Source: an uncultured Bacteroides sp. (lineage in GTDB: Bacteria > Bacteroidota > Bacteroidia > Bacteroidales > Bacteroidaceae). Taken from it: 64,000 nucleotides of DNA. The notes under the pieces were generated by a model. It had not been told where the DNA came from, ran no database searches, and saw nothing but the letters and a program-made list of their open reading frames with translations. This document shows positions 1-9,417 of this stretch, piece by piece. The position numbers were made by a program, and so were the translations under genes. The stretch covers positions 1 to 64,000 of the forward strand of contig CAAEFE010000098.1 of assembly GCA_900755095.1 (NCBI GenBank), written 5' to 3'. Position 1 is the stretch's first letter. The number at the start of each line of letters is the position of its first letter.

Positions 1-1167
1 CGGCCCCCCCCCCCAGCCGTTCCTGCCGCTCACGGTTTCGAAGTCATAGGAGTAGATGTCAATCCTTCTGTGGTGGAAACGATCAACCAGGGAAAGATAC
101 ATATTGTAGAACCTGAACTGGGTCAGGTAGTCAGGGACGTAGTGCAGAGTGGAAAGTTGCGTGCTGTATGCAAGCCGGAAGCGGCGGATGCTTTCTTTAT
201 CGTAGTGCCTACCCCGTTCAAGCAGAACCATCGGGCGGACATCACCTATGTGGAAGCGGCCACCCGTTCCGTGATCCCTTATCTGCAGGAGGGTAACCTG
301 TTTGTCATCGAATCCACTTCTCCGGTATATACCACCGAACGTATGGCGGAAGTGATCTATAAAGAACGTCCCGAACTGAAAGGGAAGATACATATCGCTT
401 ATTGTCCCGAACGCGTATTGCCGGGAAATACATTATACGAACTGGTGCACAACGACCGCGTGATAGGCGGTATCGATCCGGCATCCACCGAAAAAGCCAT
501 TGAGTTTTATTCCGCTTTCGTACAAGGCAAACTGCACGGCACCAATGCCCGCACGGCAGAGATGTGCAAACTGACGGAGAACTCCTCCCGCGACTCACAG
601 ATCGCCTTTGCCAACGAACTCTCCATGATCTGCGACAAAGCCGGAATCAATGTATGGGAACTGATCGAACTTGCCAACAAGCATCCGCGTGTGAATATCC
701 TTCAACCGGGTTGCGGAGTAGGTGGTCACTGCATTGCGGTAGACCCTTGGTTCATCGTATCCGACTATCCGGAACAGGCGCAGCTCATCAAGCGTGCCCG
801 TGAAACGAACGATTACAAAGCGGACTGGTGTGCGAACAAAGTATTGGAAACCTGTCAGAAGTTTGTGGAACAGAACGAGCACGAACCGGTCGTTGCCTGC
901 ATGGGACTGGCTTTCAAACCGAATATCGATGACTTACGGGAATCTCCCGCCAAATATATCGCTTCCCGCATCATCTCCGAATCGAGAGCGGACGTGCTGA
1001 TTATCGAGCCTAATATAAGCACTCATAAGAGCTTCCATCTGACAGATTATCGGGAAGCATACGAGAAAGCGGATATTATCGTCTGGCTGGTTCGTCACGA
1101 TGTCTTCCTTGCATTGCCCAGAGAAGAAGGAAAGATAGAACTGGACTTCTGCGGCGTGAGACGATAA
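1..1167 (+). CDS. wecC: UDP-N-acetyl-D-mannosamine dehydrogenase, 5' partial
   Basis: Oxidises UDP-ManNAc to UDP-ManNAcA with NAD, a cytoplasmic step supplying an acidic sugar to capsule or exopolysaccharide. The frame is open from base 1, so the start codon and the first part of the Rossmann glycine loop lie outside the window; the visible part begins AAHGFEVIGVDVN, the second strand of that fold. The catalytic-cysteine motif of UDP-sugar dehydrogenases is clear as PGCGVGGHCIAVDP, and the C-terminal UDP-binding domain follows (GLAFKPNIDDLRESPA). The GTG at 70 is internal, not the start. wecB follows after 50 bp, which supports the ManNAcA assignment over a UDP-Glc dehydrogenase. The first codons contain a C11 run of doubtful quality. 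Confidence 0.93.
   Translation, partial: RPPPPAVPAAHGFEVIGVDVNPSVVETINQGKIHIVEPELGQVVRDVVQSGKLRAVCKPEAADAFFIVVPTPFKQNHRADITYVEAATRSVIPYLQEGNLFVIESTSPVYTTERMAEVIYKERPELKGKIHIAYCPERVLPGNTLYELVHNDRVIGGIDPASTEKAIEFYSAFVQGKLHGTNARTAEMCKLTENSSRDSQIAFANELSMICDKAGINVWELIELANKHPRVNILQPGCGVGGHCIAVDPWFIVSDYPEQAQLIKRARETNDYKADWCANKVLETCQKFVEQNEHEPVVACMGLAFKPNIDDLRESPAKYIASRIISESRADVLIIEPNISTHKSFHLTDYREAYEKADIIVWLVRHDVFLALPREEGKIELDFCGVRR
4..14. repeat. C11 homopolymer at window edge
   Basis: Eleven consecutive C residues lie inside the wecC reading frame and encode a proline run where the family normally has a short Gly-Leu-Pro-Thr-Ala type segment. The encoded residues right after it fit the family well. 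A contig-end sequencing artefact is the simplest explanation; a slippery tract is the alternative. Confidence 0.6.
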
Positions 1168-1217
1168 AATGTAGTTTAATTGCGAAGAGGTTGTATAGAC
1201 TCTATTAAATAAAGCAG

Positions 1218-2348
1218 ATGAAAAAGATATTGCTCGTTTTCGGTACCCGTCCCGAAGCGATAAAGATGGCTCCGCTTGTAAAGGCGCTCCAGAAAGATAC
1301 GGAACATTTTGAGACACGTGTCTGCGTTACGGCACAGCACCGGCAGATGTTGGATCAGGTATTGGAGGTGTTCGGCATCACTCCCGAATATGACCTGAAT
1401 ATCATGGCTCCCAATCAGGACTTGTATGACATTACCGCTAAAGTACTGCTCGGACTGCGCGAAGTGCTGAAGGACTTCCGTCCCGACACCGTATTGGTGC
1501 ATGGAGATACGACTACCTCGATGGCAGCATCCCTTGCGGCATTTTATATGCAGATACCTGTGGGACACGTGGAAGCCGGATTGCGTACCTATAATATGTT
1601 GTCTCCCTGGCCGGAAGAAATGAACCGCCAGGTGACAGACCGTATCTGTACTTACTACTTTGCACCGACGGAACAGTCAAGGGCAAATCTGCTGCAAGAG
1701 AATATAGACGCGAAGAAAATCTTTATTACAGGAAATACGGTGATTGATGCCCTGCTGATGGCAGTCGATATCATTTCCACCGCCGCCGGTGTGAAAGAAA
1801 AGATGGCGAAGGAACTTCAGGAGAAAGGCTACACGGTAGGTGATCGTGAGTATATCCTCGTCACCGGACATCGTCGTGAGAACTTCGGAGATGGTTTCCT
1901 GCATATCTGCAAAGCGATCAAAGAACTGGCGGCTCTTCACCCGGAGATGGACATAGTCTATCCCGTTCATCTGAATCCTAATGTGCAGAAGCCAGTGTAT
2001 GAACTGCTTTCCGGTCTGAGCAATGTCTACCTGATCTCTCCTTTGGATTATCTGCCTTTTATTTATGCCATGCAACATTCTACTCTGCTGCTGACGGATA
2101 GCGGCGGTGTGCAGGAAGAAGCCCCTTCATTGGGCAAACCCGTGCTGGTGATGCGGGATACGACCGAGCGTCCGGAAGCTGTTGAGGCGGGTACGGTGAA
2201 GCTGGTCGGCACGGATGCGGAGGCGATTGTCAGTAATGTCACTGCCCTGCTCCTTGATAAAGAAATGTATAAGCGGATGTCCGAAACGCATAACCCTTAC
2301 GGTGACGGACAGGCTTGCGAAAGAATCATAGCTGCGCTCAGGTGTTAA
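1218..2348 (+). CDS. wecB: UDP-N-acetylglucosamine 2-epimerase (non-hydrolysing)
   Basis: Interconverts UDP-GlcNAc and UDP-ManNAc, the substrate of the WecC encoded just upstream. At 376 residues it has normal family length. The N-terminal [15 protein letters not shown] signature is present, with the catalytic-region motifs [17 protein letters not shown] and [29 protein letters not shown] (GT-B-like two-domain fold). The start ATG at 1218 follows the wecC stop by 50 bp, so the two genes are probably cotranscribed as the precursor part of a capsule locus whose remainder lies upstream. The stop codon TAA at 2346-2348 is the centre of the first unit of a 22-bp repeat array. Confidence 0.95.
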   Translation: MKKILLVFGTRPEAIKMAPLVKALQKDTEHFETRVCVTAQHRQMLDQVLEVFGITPEYDLNIMAPNQDLYDITAKVLLGLREVLKDFRPDTVLVHGDTTTSMAASLAAFYMQIPVGHVEAGLRTYNMLSPWPEEMNRQVTDRICTYYFAPTEQSRANLLQENIDAKKIFITGNTVIDALLMAVDIISTAAGVKEKMAKELQEKGYTVGDREYILVTGHRRENFGDGFLHICKAIKELAALHPEMDIVYPVHLNPNVQKPVYELLSGLSNVYLISPLDYLPFIYAMQHSTLLLTDSGGVQEEAPSLGKPVLVMRDTTERPEAVEAGTVKLVGTDAEAIVSNVTALLLDKEMYKRMSETHNPYGDGQACERIIAALRC

Positions 2349-2428
2349 CACATGAGTAGTCAGGTATTAACATTTGATATGATAGGTATTAATATCTGAG
2401 AAGTTAGGTATTAATACTTGAGAAGCTG
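2341..2428. repeat. 22-bp direct-repeat array A (4 units)
   Basis: Four units start at 2341, 2363, 2385 and 2407, exactly 22 bp apart, each beginning with a match to GGTRTTAAYAnnTGA; a decayed fifth unit starts near 2429. The same repeat with the same period recurs at 21131-21218. The first unit overlaps the wecB stop codon. The unspaced head-to-tail layout with no unique spacers rules out CRISPR. Role unknown; a protein-binding array or a transcript element is possible. Confidence 0.85.
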
Positions 2429-2429
2429 G

Positions 2430-2490
2430 TTAACAATGCTTGTTGTGACATCTAATAATGCTTGAAACGAGATCTAAGAAGCATTGTTAA
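2430..2490. other. 12-bp perfect inverted repeat after wecB
   Basis: TTAACAATGCTT at 2430-2441 pairs perfectly with AAGCATTGTTAA at 2479-2490, leaving a 37-base loop. No T-run follows, so it is not a classical intrinsic terminator, though it may stabilise the 3' end of the wecCB transcript. It abuts repeat array A. Confidence 0.6.
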
Positions 2491-2860
2491 TCACATACAC
2501 TTCCCACTATTATTGTTTTTATTATTGGTTTATTTTACTATCATAAGTGCCGATATATAAAGTAATATAGGGTGAACCTTTTCTGCTTTTGCCCCATTTT
2601 TCCGCATTCATCGCTTTTACCTTATAGAAAAACATTTCACTTTATCCGCATATAACATACAAACCTCCATAATTCTGTTATTATGAACTATTCGTATATT
2701 GTCATATCAGTCGGTTTGTTAGGCAGTAACAATTCCAATGTGCTCCAAAGCAATTAATAGACCGCTATCAAGCTGAGATATGAAATTTCTAAAAAGAAAT
2801 ATCAGTGCTGTATGAAAGGAGGATATTATCGTACTTTTTGATAGTGTTTATTCGCTATAA
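2491..2860. other. AT-rich gene-free stretch
   Basis: No coding sequence, RNA gene or clear promoter was found. It separates the wecCB 3' structures from the aminotransferase remnant and probably represents decayed capsule-locus DNA. Confidence 0.5.
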
Positions 2861-3016
2861 ATGGTTTTATTTTGTAATGTCATTTTTAGAAAGCCGCTCT
2901 ATTACAAAATAGGGATGAATGCTGAGAAGATGCTTTGTCTGCCGATGTATGTGGGTTTAAAAGATGATGAAATTAATCAAATTGGCATGGTCTTGGCTGA
3001 ATATCGTCGAAAATAG
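2861..3016 (+). pseudogene. C-terminal remnant of a DegT/PglE-type sugar aminotransferase
   Basis: A 51-codon frame ends just before the next gene and reads IFRKPLYYKIGMNAEKMLC followed by LPMYVGLKDDEINQI. This resembles the extreme C-terminus of PLP-dependent nucleotide-sugar aminotransferases of the DegT/DnrJ/EryC1 family, where a Cys-Leu-Pro-(Met/Ile/Leu)-Tyr motif precedes Leu-x-Asp-(Asp/Glu)-Glu. The remaining roughly 330 residues are absent. In bacillosamine-type pathways the aminotransferase (PglE) works directly before the acetyltransferase PglD, and the next gene, 11 bp downstream, starts with a PglD-like domain. The assignment rests on a short match. Confidence 0.55.
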
Positions 3017-3027
3017 AAAGGTGTAAA

Positions 3028-4686
3028 ATGGTAATAATCGGGAGTAAAGGATGTGCTAAGGAGATTTTGACAGCACTCAAGTGGGATAATGTAGAAGAAA
3101 CTGTATCTTTGTTTGACAATATAAATACAGATATTAGCGATGCATATTATGACTTTCCCATTATTAAATCCTGGAATGAACTGGAGCAACATCTGAAAAC
3201 AGACAGTAAGGTTATTATTGGTGTCGGAGGTGGACAGCGTAGAGAGGTATTGGCACGAAAGATTGCCTGTCTTGGAGGAGTATTGACCACTTTTATCTCC
3301 CAAAAAGCCCTTGTGGGTGGGTATGACAATACTATCGAACCAGGTGTTGTGATTCTTTCGGGAGCAACTATTACTTGTAATGTAAGTATAGGGCAGGGGA
3401 CATTTATCAATAAAAGTACTGTTATCAGTCATGACGTCCGTATTGGACGATATTGTGAAGTATCTCCCGGTGCAAAAATCTTGGGACGTGCCATTATCGG
3501 TGACAGGACGGAGATAGGTGCTAATGCGGTAATACTTCCTGATGTCATTGTCGGTGCTGACTGCAAAATAGGTGCAGGCGCTGTAGTGACGCGAAATATC
3601 GACAGCCATACTACTGTTGCCGGAGTTCCTGCCCGTTCAATTACAAAAAACAGTAATAATGCTTTCAAGTTAAAGTCAAAGATAAGAAATTTATTGTACC
3701 ATATACGAATTGCAGATTTTCGAAAGCTGAGAGAATATAATCATTACGTATTCGGAAAAAGGAAACTGATGTTCCTTGAGCTATTGTCACATAGTTGGAT
3801 GTACGGTGCATCATTCGAAAACTACTACGAGTTGCAGTTCTTTAAGAAAAGCAGAACAGAATGTCGGCAGTATCTCACTTCTTCGTTACGTCATGAATTG
3901 ACACGTCAAGTAAACGATCCCTGTGAAGCGTTAGTGTTAAAAGATAAAGTGCGTTTTGCCGAAGTTTTTGAGGATATTCTAGGGCGCCGGGTAATGACGT
4001 TTGATGAGATAAAAAGGCAAATGCATGATCCTTACTCCATATCCATAAATGAGGTCGTCATTAAACCCATAAAAGGACAAGCCGGTCAAGGGATTATTTT
4101 TCCGATGCAAAACTTTACATCATTGCGACAACTACATGACTATGTTATTTCTACTGTAAAAAAGCCGGATGAATATTTGTACGAAGAACGTATTATCCAA
4201 CATAGCGCCCTGAATAAACTGAATCCGTCAAGTCTCAACACATTGAGAATTGTGACATATTATGATGAAAGTATAAATAAGGTCGATGTGTGGAGTGTTG
4301 TTTTACGTATAGGAATAAAGGCTTGCACAGACAACTTTGCTACAGGAGGAATTGCCGCCCTTGTTGATCATCGGGGTGTCGTCTGTCAACCTGCTATAAT
4401 AAAACATCCGTCAGGAGAACGGTTTCATATACATCCTGTCAGTGGTGAAAAAATAACAGGTTGCATAATCCCATATTACGATCAGGCAATAGCATTAGCC
4501 AAACAAGCTGCTATGAGAATTCCGAAAGTGAGAAGTATCGGATGGGATGTTGCGATAACCGAAACCGGTCCTTATATGTTGGAAGGAAACGATAATTGGT
4601 GTATGACTTTATTTCAGTTGCCCGGCGGAGAAGGGTTGCGGCATTTGGCCAATTCGGTTTGCAATATGTTTTCTGTTTATGAATAA
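3028..4686 (+). CDS. PglD-like sugar O/N-acyltransferase fused to sugar-transfer ATP-grasp domain
   Basis: A 552-residue two-domain protein. Residues 1 to about 207 form a PglD/NeuD-type acetyltransferase: an N-terminal Rossmann-like part (VIIGSKGCAKEI) then a left-handed beta-helix of hexapeptide repeats ending GAGAVVTRNIDSHTTVAGVP. After a basic linker, residues about 260-552 match the sugar-transfer-associated ATP-grasp family, with VIKPIKGQAGQGI as nucleotide-binding loop, NTLRIVTYYD, TGGIAALVD, and GWDVAITETGPYMLEGN as the metal-binding Glu/Asn end. The family is usually found in polysaccharide loci and its exact reaction is unsettled. The pairing suggests sequential modification of one amino sugar. 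It is the last plus-strand gene of the locus, followed by a bidirectional terminator. Confidence 0.85.
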   Translation: MVIIGSKGCAKEILTALKWDNVEETVSLFDNINTDISDAYYDFPIIKSWNELEQHLKTDSKVIIGVGGGQRREVLARKIACLGGVLTTFISQKALVGGYDNTIEPGVVILSGATITCNVSIGQGTFINKSTVISHDVRIGRYCEVSPGAKILGRAIIGDRTEIGANAVILPDVIVGADCKIGAGAVVTRNIDSHTTVAGVPARSITKNSNNAFKLKSKIRNLLYHIRIADFRKLREYNHYVFGKRKLMFLELLSHSWMYGASFENYYELQFFKKSRTECRQYLTSSLRHELTRQVNDPCEALVLKDKVRFAEVFEDILGRRVMTFDEIKRQMHDPYSISINEVVIKPIKGQAGQGIIFPMQNFTSLRQLHDYVISTVKKPDEYLYEERIIQHSALNKLNPSSLNTLRIVTYYDESINKVDVWSVVLRIGIKACTDNFATGGIAALVDHRGVVCQPAIIKHPSGERFHIHPVSGEKITGCIIPYYDQAIALAKQAAMRIPKVRSIGWDVAITETGPYMLEGNDNWCMTLFQLPGGEGLRHLANSVCNMFSVYE

Positions 4687-4772
4687 CATACAGGCTATAA
4701 TGCACATTAGGGATGTATTTTCCGTTTCTGGTCTGTTATTGATTCAAATCGGGCATGCCTCTAACGAAAAAC

Positions 4773-4804
4773 GGGCTGTCAGAGAATCACTTCTCCGGCA
4801 GCCC
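4773..4804. terminator. Bidirectional terminator between convergent genes
   Basis: GGGCTG...CAGCCC forms a GC-rich stem closed further by GAGAA/TTCTC. On the minus strand it is followed by GTTTTTCG, a good U-tract for the efflux operon; on the plus strand by TTCTTC. It lies between the 3' ends of the fusion gene and the TolC-type gene. Confidence 0.8.
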
Positions 4805-4846
4805 TTCTTCATTAGGATCAAAAAAACAGAGGAAGTATGATATTCT

Positions 4847-6211
4847 TTATTCCTGACCTCCCCCTAAAGCACGGTATAGGTTAATTAAACTTTGTATCTC
4901 GGTAAAATGATTGGCCGTTTGTGACAGTTGTGCGCTGAGCAATGACTGTCGGGCGGTAAGTACTTCCAGATAGGTTGTATTCGTATGTTCCATCAGCAGG
5001 GAAGTACTTCGCAGGGCCGTTTGCAGGGAAGTGACCTGCTTGTCCAGCAACAGCCTTTTCCCCTGACTGGTCTGATAGGCAGTCAGCGCATCATTCACTT
5101 CGCTGCCGGCGTTGAGCAATGTTTGCTGAAAGCCGAGAGCCGCTTCTTCCTGCTGCGCACGGGCGATACGATACTGAGCCACCACCTGCCCTTTATTAAA
5201 GAGCGGCTGCGTGAGCGAACCTACTGCCGATGCCAGGAACTTGCCCGGATTGAGAATCATAGACCCGATGGAGTTCGTCCATCCGGCACTTCCGCTTAAA
5301 GTAATGGAAGGATAGAAAGCCGAACGTGCCGCATTGGTGCCATAGAACGCTGCTTCCAGTGTCCGCTCGGCCGAGCGGACATCGGGGCGGGCGGCAAGCA
5401 TCCGGACAGGGATTCCTACGGCAAAGTCCGTAGGAAACTGTTGGTCTGCCAACGTTCCGCGTTCGTAGTTGCGGGGCGTCTCTGCCAATAATAAAGCAAG
5501 ACTGTTCTCCACCTGATTGATCTGCTGCTGCAAATCGAGCACAGAACCCTGTACCTGATAATAAGTCGCTTCCATCTGCGATACAGCCGATTCGTTCGCC
5601 AGTCCGGCGTTCATCAGGGAACGGGTAGAGGCTACGGTTTCTTTCCATGCCTCCTCCGTCTGTCGGGAGATGATGAGCTGTTCGTCCAGCATCAGCAGCG
5701 TGTAATAAGTATTGGCTATACCGGCTATCAGCTGCGTGCGGACTGCTTGACGGTAATCTTCACTTTGTGCATACAGCGCTTTCGCCTGCTTCTTGGAGTT
5801 GCGCATACGGCCGAATACGTCCAGTTCCCAACTGGCGGTAACGGGTAGCGAATAACCCTGCGTAGCTTTGTTCGTATCGAAGCTGCTCACTGTCCCCTGC
5901 GGGGAAAGCGCAAAGGCGGGCAGGAAAGCAAGTTTGGCGGACATCAGCACTGCCTGAGCTTCTTCTACACAAAGCTGGGCGGACTGGTAGTCGGTATTGG
6001 TCCGCAACCCTGTCTCGATGAGGGACTGCAGATGAGGGTCGGTGAAGAGTTCCCGCCAGTCCATATTCCCCAGACCGGCAGTGTCTTCCGTCACCACTTC
6101 CCCGCCGTAAAGATCGTCGGGGACGGAAGTGGCGGGCTTGTATTTGGTATAGATGCCACAACCGCTCAGCGTCAGACTCATGGCAACTAACAGGATGATA
6201 TTTTTCTTCAT
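4847..6211 (-). CDS. RND efflux outer-membrane factor (TolC/OprM type lipoprotein)
   Basis: Outer-membrane channel subunit of a tripartite multidrug efflux pump. The 454-residue product has a lipoprotein signal peptide with lipobox LSGC, acylated Cys at 18, and two internally repeated outer-membrane-efflux regions (about 60-240 and 265-450) rich in long amphipathic helices; the NodT-type signature VRMLAARPDVRSAE is conserved. It is the third gene of a minus-strand operon behind the adaptor and the inner-membrane pump, 15 bp after the pump gene, and its end faces a strong terminator. Confidence 0.93.
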   Translation of the reverse strand: MKKNIILLVAMSLTLSGCGIYTKYKPATSVPDDLYGGEVVTEDTAGLGNMDWRELFTDPHLQSLIETGLRTNTDYQSAQLCVEEAQAVLMSAKLAFLPAFALSPQGTVSSFDTNKATQGYSLPVTASWELDVFGRMRNSKKQAKALYAQSEDYRQAVRTQLIAGIANTYYTLLMLDEQLIISRQTEEAWKETVASTRSLMNAGLANESAVSQMEATYYQVQGSVLDLQQQINQVENSLALLLAETPRNYERGTLADQQFPTDFAVGIPVRMLAARPDVRSAERTLEAAFYGTNAARSAFYPSITLSGSAGWTNSIGSMILNPGKFLASAVGSLTQPLFNKGQVVAQYRIARAQQEEAALGFQQTLLNAGSEVNDALTAYQTSQGKRLLLDKQVTSLQTALRSTSLLMEHTNTTYLEVLTARQSLLSAQLSQTANHFTEIQSLINLYRALGGGQE

Positions 6212-6226
6212 TCTTTCTTTTATTTA

Positions 6227-9200
6227 TTAACGTTCACGTTCAGCTTCACTTTTCTCTTTTTCTAAAAGCACTTGTACATCTGCTTCTTCTTCCATCGGTT
6301 TGCGGATTTTCTCCTGCAAGTACTCAAAGATGATGTAGAAGACCGGAACGACAAAGAGCAATGCCACCGTTCCGACAGCCATACCGCCTACGACACCCGT
6401 ACCCAGCGAACTGTTGCCATTAGCACCCGCACCGGAAGAGAACATCAGCAGAAGCATACCGAAGATCATTGTCAGCACCGTCATCAGGATAGGACGCAGG
6501 CGGACTTGTGCGGCAGAGTAGGCCGATTCTACGATGCCCATCCCTTTGCGGCGGCGTTCGATGGCGTACTCCGTAATCAGAATAGCCGTCTTGGCCAGCA
6601 AGCCGATCAGCATGATCACACCCGTCTGCAAATAGATGTTATTCTCCAGTCCGAGTATCTTGGCGAACAGGAACGAGCCCATCAATCCGAACGGTACGGA
6701 GAAGATAACGGCAAACGGTACGAGGAAACTTTCGTAGAGACAAGCCAGAATCAGATAGATCAGGAAGATGCAGATGGCGTAGATGAAAACCGTCTGCGCA
6801 CCACCGCTGCTTGCTTCTTCGCGTGCCATACCGCCATATTCGTATCCGTAGCCTATCGGAAGCGATTCTGCGGCCACTTCTTCAATCACTTTCTGCACTT
6901 CACCCGAAGAGTAACCGTCGGCAGGATTCACATTGGCTGTGATGGTGCTGTAGAGATTGAAACGGTTGGCCGTTTCCGGTCCCAGTACCTGCTTCAGTGT
7001 AACGAACTGGCTCACCGGAGCCATTTCCGTACCGTTGCGCACAAACATATTGTTCAATGCCTGCTCGTCCAGACGATATTCGGGCGATGCCTGCATCATT
7101 ACACGATATACCTTACCGTATTGGTTGTAGTTGGAGATATATGCTCCACCGCAATAACTGCCTACCGCATCGAGTACCGCGCTTGGCGAAATTCCTGCAC
7201 GCTTACATTTGGCGGCATCCACTTCTACCGAGAGCTGCGGGAAGTTGATGGCGTAGGATGTATAAGCCATAGCCACTTCCGGGCGCTGGTTCAAGGCATT
7301 GAGGAACTGTGTGGACGCGTCATAGAACGTAGCAAGATCACCGCCTGTCATATCCTGAAGGTTCAGTTCGAGGGAGTTACCCATACCGTATCCCGGAATC
7401 ATGGCGGGCTGGAAACTGAATATCTGCGCTTCCTTGATGGACTGGAATTGTGCGTTGAGGCGGGAAGCTACGGCATCCGAACCGTGTTCCTTTCCTTTTC
7501 GTTCGCTCCAGTCTTTCAGGCGGACAATGATCGTACCGTAAGAAGTTCCCTGACCGGAGATCAGACCGTATCCTGCTACGCGGGCGTAGTGTTCTATTTC
7601 GGGCGTATCTTTCAGAATGTTTTCCAGCCGGTCCATTACTTTCGTCGTCTCTTCCAGCGTGCTTCCCGGTGAGATGCTGACATTCACCATGATAACGCCC
7701 TGGTCTTCCTGCGGCACGAGTCCCGTCTTGGTCGTGCTCATCAGATAAACCAGCAGGACGATGGTAGCAGCCAGTGAAGTCCATACCATCCAGCGATGGC
7801 GGATGAAGTACATCACCCCTTTCTTATACTTGCCCAGCACGGCATTGAACGAAGCGTTGTAAGCTGCGCGTACCCGTCCGTTGATACTCTTGGCGCTCTT
7901 GGTTCCGTCCGACGGACGCATCATGATGGCGCACAGGGCTGGACACAGGGTCAGAGCCGAGATCATGGAGATACCTACGGCAGTTGCCATTGTGATACCG
8001 AATTGGGTATAGAACACGCCCGAAGTACCTCCCATGAAGGTGACGGGGATAAATACGGCCATGAAGACACAGGTACAGGAGACGATAGCCATCGTCACGT
8101 CGCCCATCGCATCTTTGGTGGCAAGGTAGGGCGACTTGTATCCGGCATCAAACTTGGACTGCACCGCTTCTACTACTACAATGGCATCATCCACCACCGT
8201 ACCGATGGCAAGCACCAGGGCAAACAGGGTCAGGATGTTCAGACTGAATCCCGCAGCTACCAGACAGGCAAACGTACCTACCAGTGACACGATGATGGAG
8301 ATAGACGGGATGAGTGTACTCTTCAGGTCCTGCAAGAAGAAGTATACCACGAGGATGACCAGAATGATGGCGATAATCAGTGTTTCCACCACGTTGTGTA
8401 TGGAAGCGAAGAGGAAGTCGTTCGAACTCATCATGGTGACGAACTCCGTTCCTTCCGGAAGGTTTTTCTCCATCCGCTCCATCTGGGCGGTAATTTCTTT
8501 ATTGACAGCGGTCGCATTGGAACCCGCTGTCTGGAAGATCATATAGAGCACGGCAGGCTGGCTGTCCATCTCACTGCGGAAACTATAAGTCATAGTGCCC
8601 AGTTCCACATCCGCCACATCTTTCAGACGGAGTATCGAGCCGTCTTCACGAGAGCGGACAACGGTGTTCTGAAACTCTTCCACGCTCTTCAGTCTTCCGC
8701 GATATTTCATCGTGAACTGGAAGACGTTCTGCGAACTCTCGCCCAGTGAGCCGGTAGGGGCTTCAATGTTCTGCTCGCCCAGCACGCCGGTGATGTCCGA
8801 AGGCACCAGTCCGTATTGTGCCATCCGTTCCGGTTTCAGCCAGATACGCATACTGTAGGTATCGCCCAGCTCCATGACGTCTCCTACTCCCTCGATACGT
8901 TTGATCTGCGGGATGACGTTGATGTCCAGATAATTGGCAAGGAAGGTCTGGTCGTAGCGACCGTCGGTGCAGACCATCGCGCCGATTTGCAGGAAGCTGG
9001 TCTGTCGTTTCATCGTGCTTACGCCGACTTTCGTTACTTCGGCGGGCAGCAGTCCCTGTGCTTTGGCTACACGGTTCTGTACGTTGACAGCCGCCATGTC
9101 GGGGTCGGTGCCTTGCTTGAAGTAAACCTGTATGATAGCCAGACCTGCATTGGAGGCGCTGGACGTGATATACATCATGTCTTCCACCCCGTTGATGCTC

Positions 9201-9403
9201 TCTTCCAGCGGCATGATGACGCTGTTCATCACAGCTTCGGCATCGGCGCCCGTATAGCTGGCGGATACATAGACTGTGGGAGGAGCGATGTCGGGATATT
9301 GCTCCACCGGCAGGGTGAAGAGCGAGATAAGCCCTATGGCGAGAATCAGCACGGAGATGGAGATAGCCATCACCGGCCGTTTGATAAATATATTTCCTTT
9401 CAT
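6227..9403 (-). CDS. RND multidrug efflux permease (AcrB/HAE1 family)
   Basis: Proton-driven inner-membrane transporter of 1058 residues, the full size of the hydrophobe/amphiphile efflux family. It starts MKGNIFIKRPVMAISISVLI, giving the typical short cytoplasmic tail and TM1, then two large periplasmic loops and twelve membrane segments. The proton-relay residues are visible: the double Asp in GTVVDDAIVVVEAV (TM4) and the Lys in LLAKTAILITEYA (TM10). It lies between the adaptor (14-bp gap) and the outer-membrane factor (15-bp gap), so all three subunits come from one transcript. Substrates cannot be inferred. Confidence 0.96.
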   Translation of the reverse strand: MKGNIFIKRPVMAISISVLILAIGLISLFTLPVEQYPDIAPPTVYVSASYTGADAEAVMNSVIMPLEESINGVEDMMYITSSASNAGLAIIQVYFKQGTDPDMAAVNVQNRVAKAQGLLPAEVTKVGVSTMKRQTSFLQIGAMVCTDGRYDQTFLANYLDINVIPQIKRIEGVGDVMELGDTYSMRIWLKPERMAQYGLVPSDITGVLGEQNIEAPTGSLGESSQNVFQFTMKYRGRLKSVEEFQNTVVRSREDGSILRLKDVADVELGTMTYSFRSEMDSQPAVLYMIFQTAGSNATAVNKEITAQMERMEKNLPEGTEFVTMMSSNDFLFASIHNVVETLIIAIILVILVVYFFLQDLKSTLIPSISIIVSLVGTFACLVAAGFSLNILTLFALVLAIGTVVDDAIVVVEAVQSKFDAGYKSPYLATKDAMGDVTMAIVSCTCVFMAVFIPVTFMGGTSGVFYTQFGITMATAVGISMISALTLCPALCAIMMRPSDGTKSAKSINGRVRAAYNASFNAVLGKYKKGVMYFIRHRWMVWTSLAATIVLLVYLMSTTKTGLVPQEDQGVIMVNVSISPGSTLEETTKVMDRLENILKDTPEIEHYARVAGYGLISGQGTSYGTIIVRLKDWSERKGKEHGSDAVASRLNAQFQSIKEAQIFSFQPAMIPGYGMGNSLELNLQDMTGGDLATFYDASTQFLNALNQRPEVAMAYTSYAINFPQLSVEVDAAKCKRAGISPSAVLDAVGSYCGGAYISNYNQYGKVYRVMMQASPEYRLDEQALNNMFVRNGTEMAPVSQFVTLKQVLGPETANRFNLYSTITANVNPADGYSSGEVQKVIEEVAAESLPIGYGYEYGGMAREEASSGGAQTVFIYAICIFLIYLILACLYESFLVPFAVIFSVPFGLMGSFLFAKILGLENNIYLQTGVIMLIGLLAKTAILITEYAIERRRKGMGIVESAYSAAQVRLRPILMTVLTMIFGMLLLMFSSGAGANGNSSLGTGVVGGMAVGTVALLFVVPVFYIIFEYLQEKIRKPMEEEADVQVLLEKEKSEAERER

Positions 9404-9417
9404 AATCAGTCTCCTTC

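Noticed and set aside
2341..2428. CRISPR or plasmid iterons
   Set aside because: No spacers, no cas genes and no replication initiator nearby; the copy at 21131 lies in a gene leader.
6272..7672. 466-codon frame antisense to the RND permease
   Set aside because: Shadow of a strongly biased coding sequence; composition rich in His/Arg/Gln with no domain.
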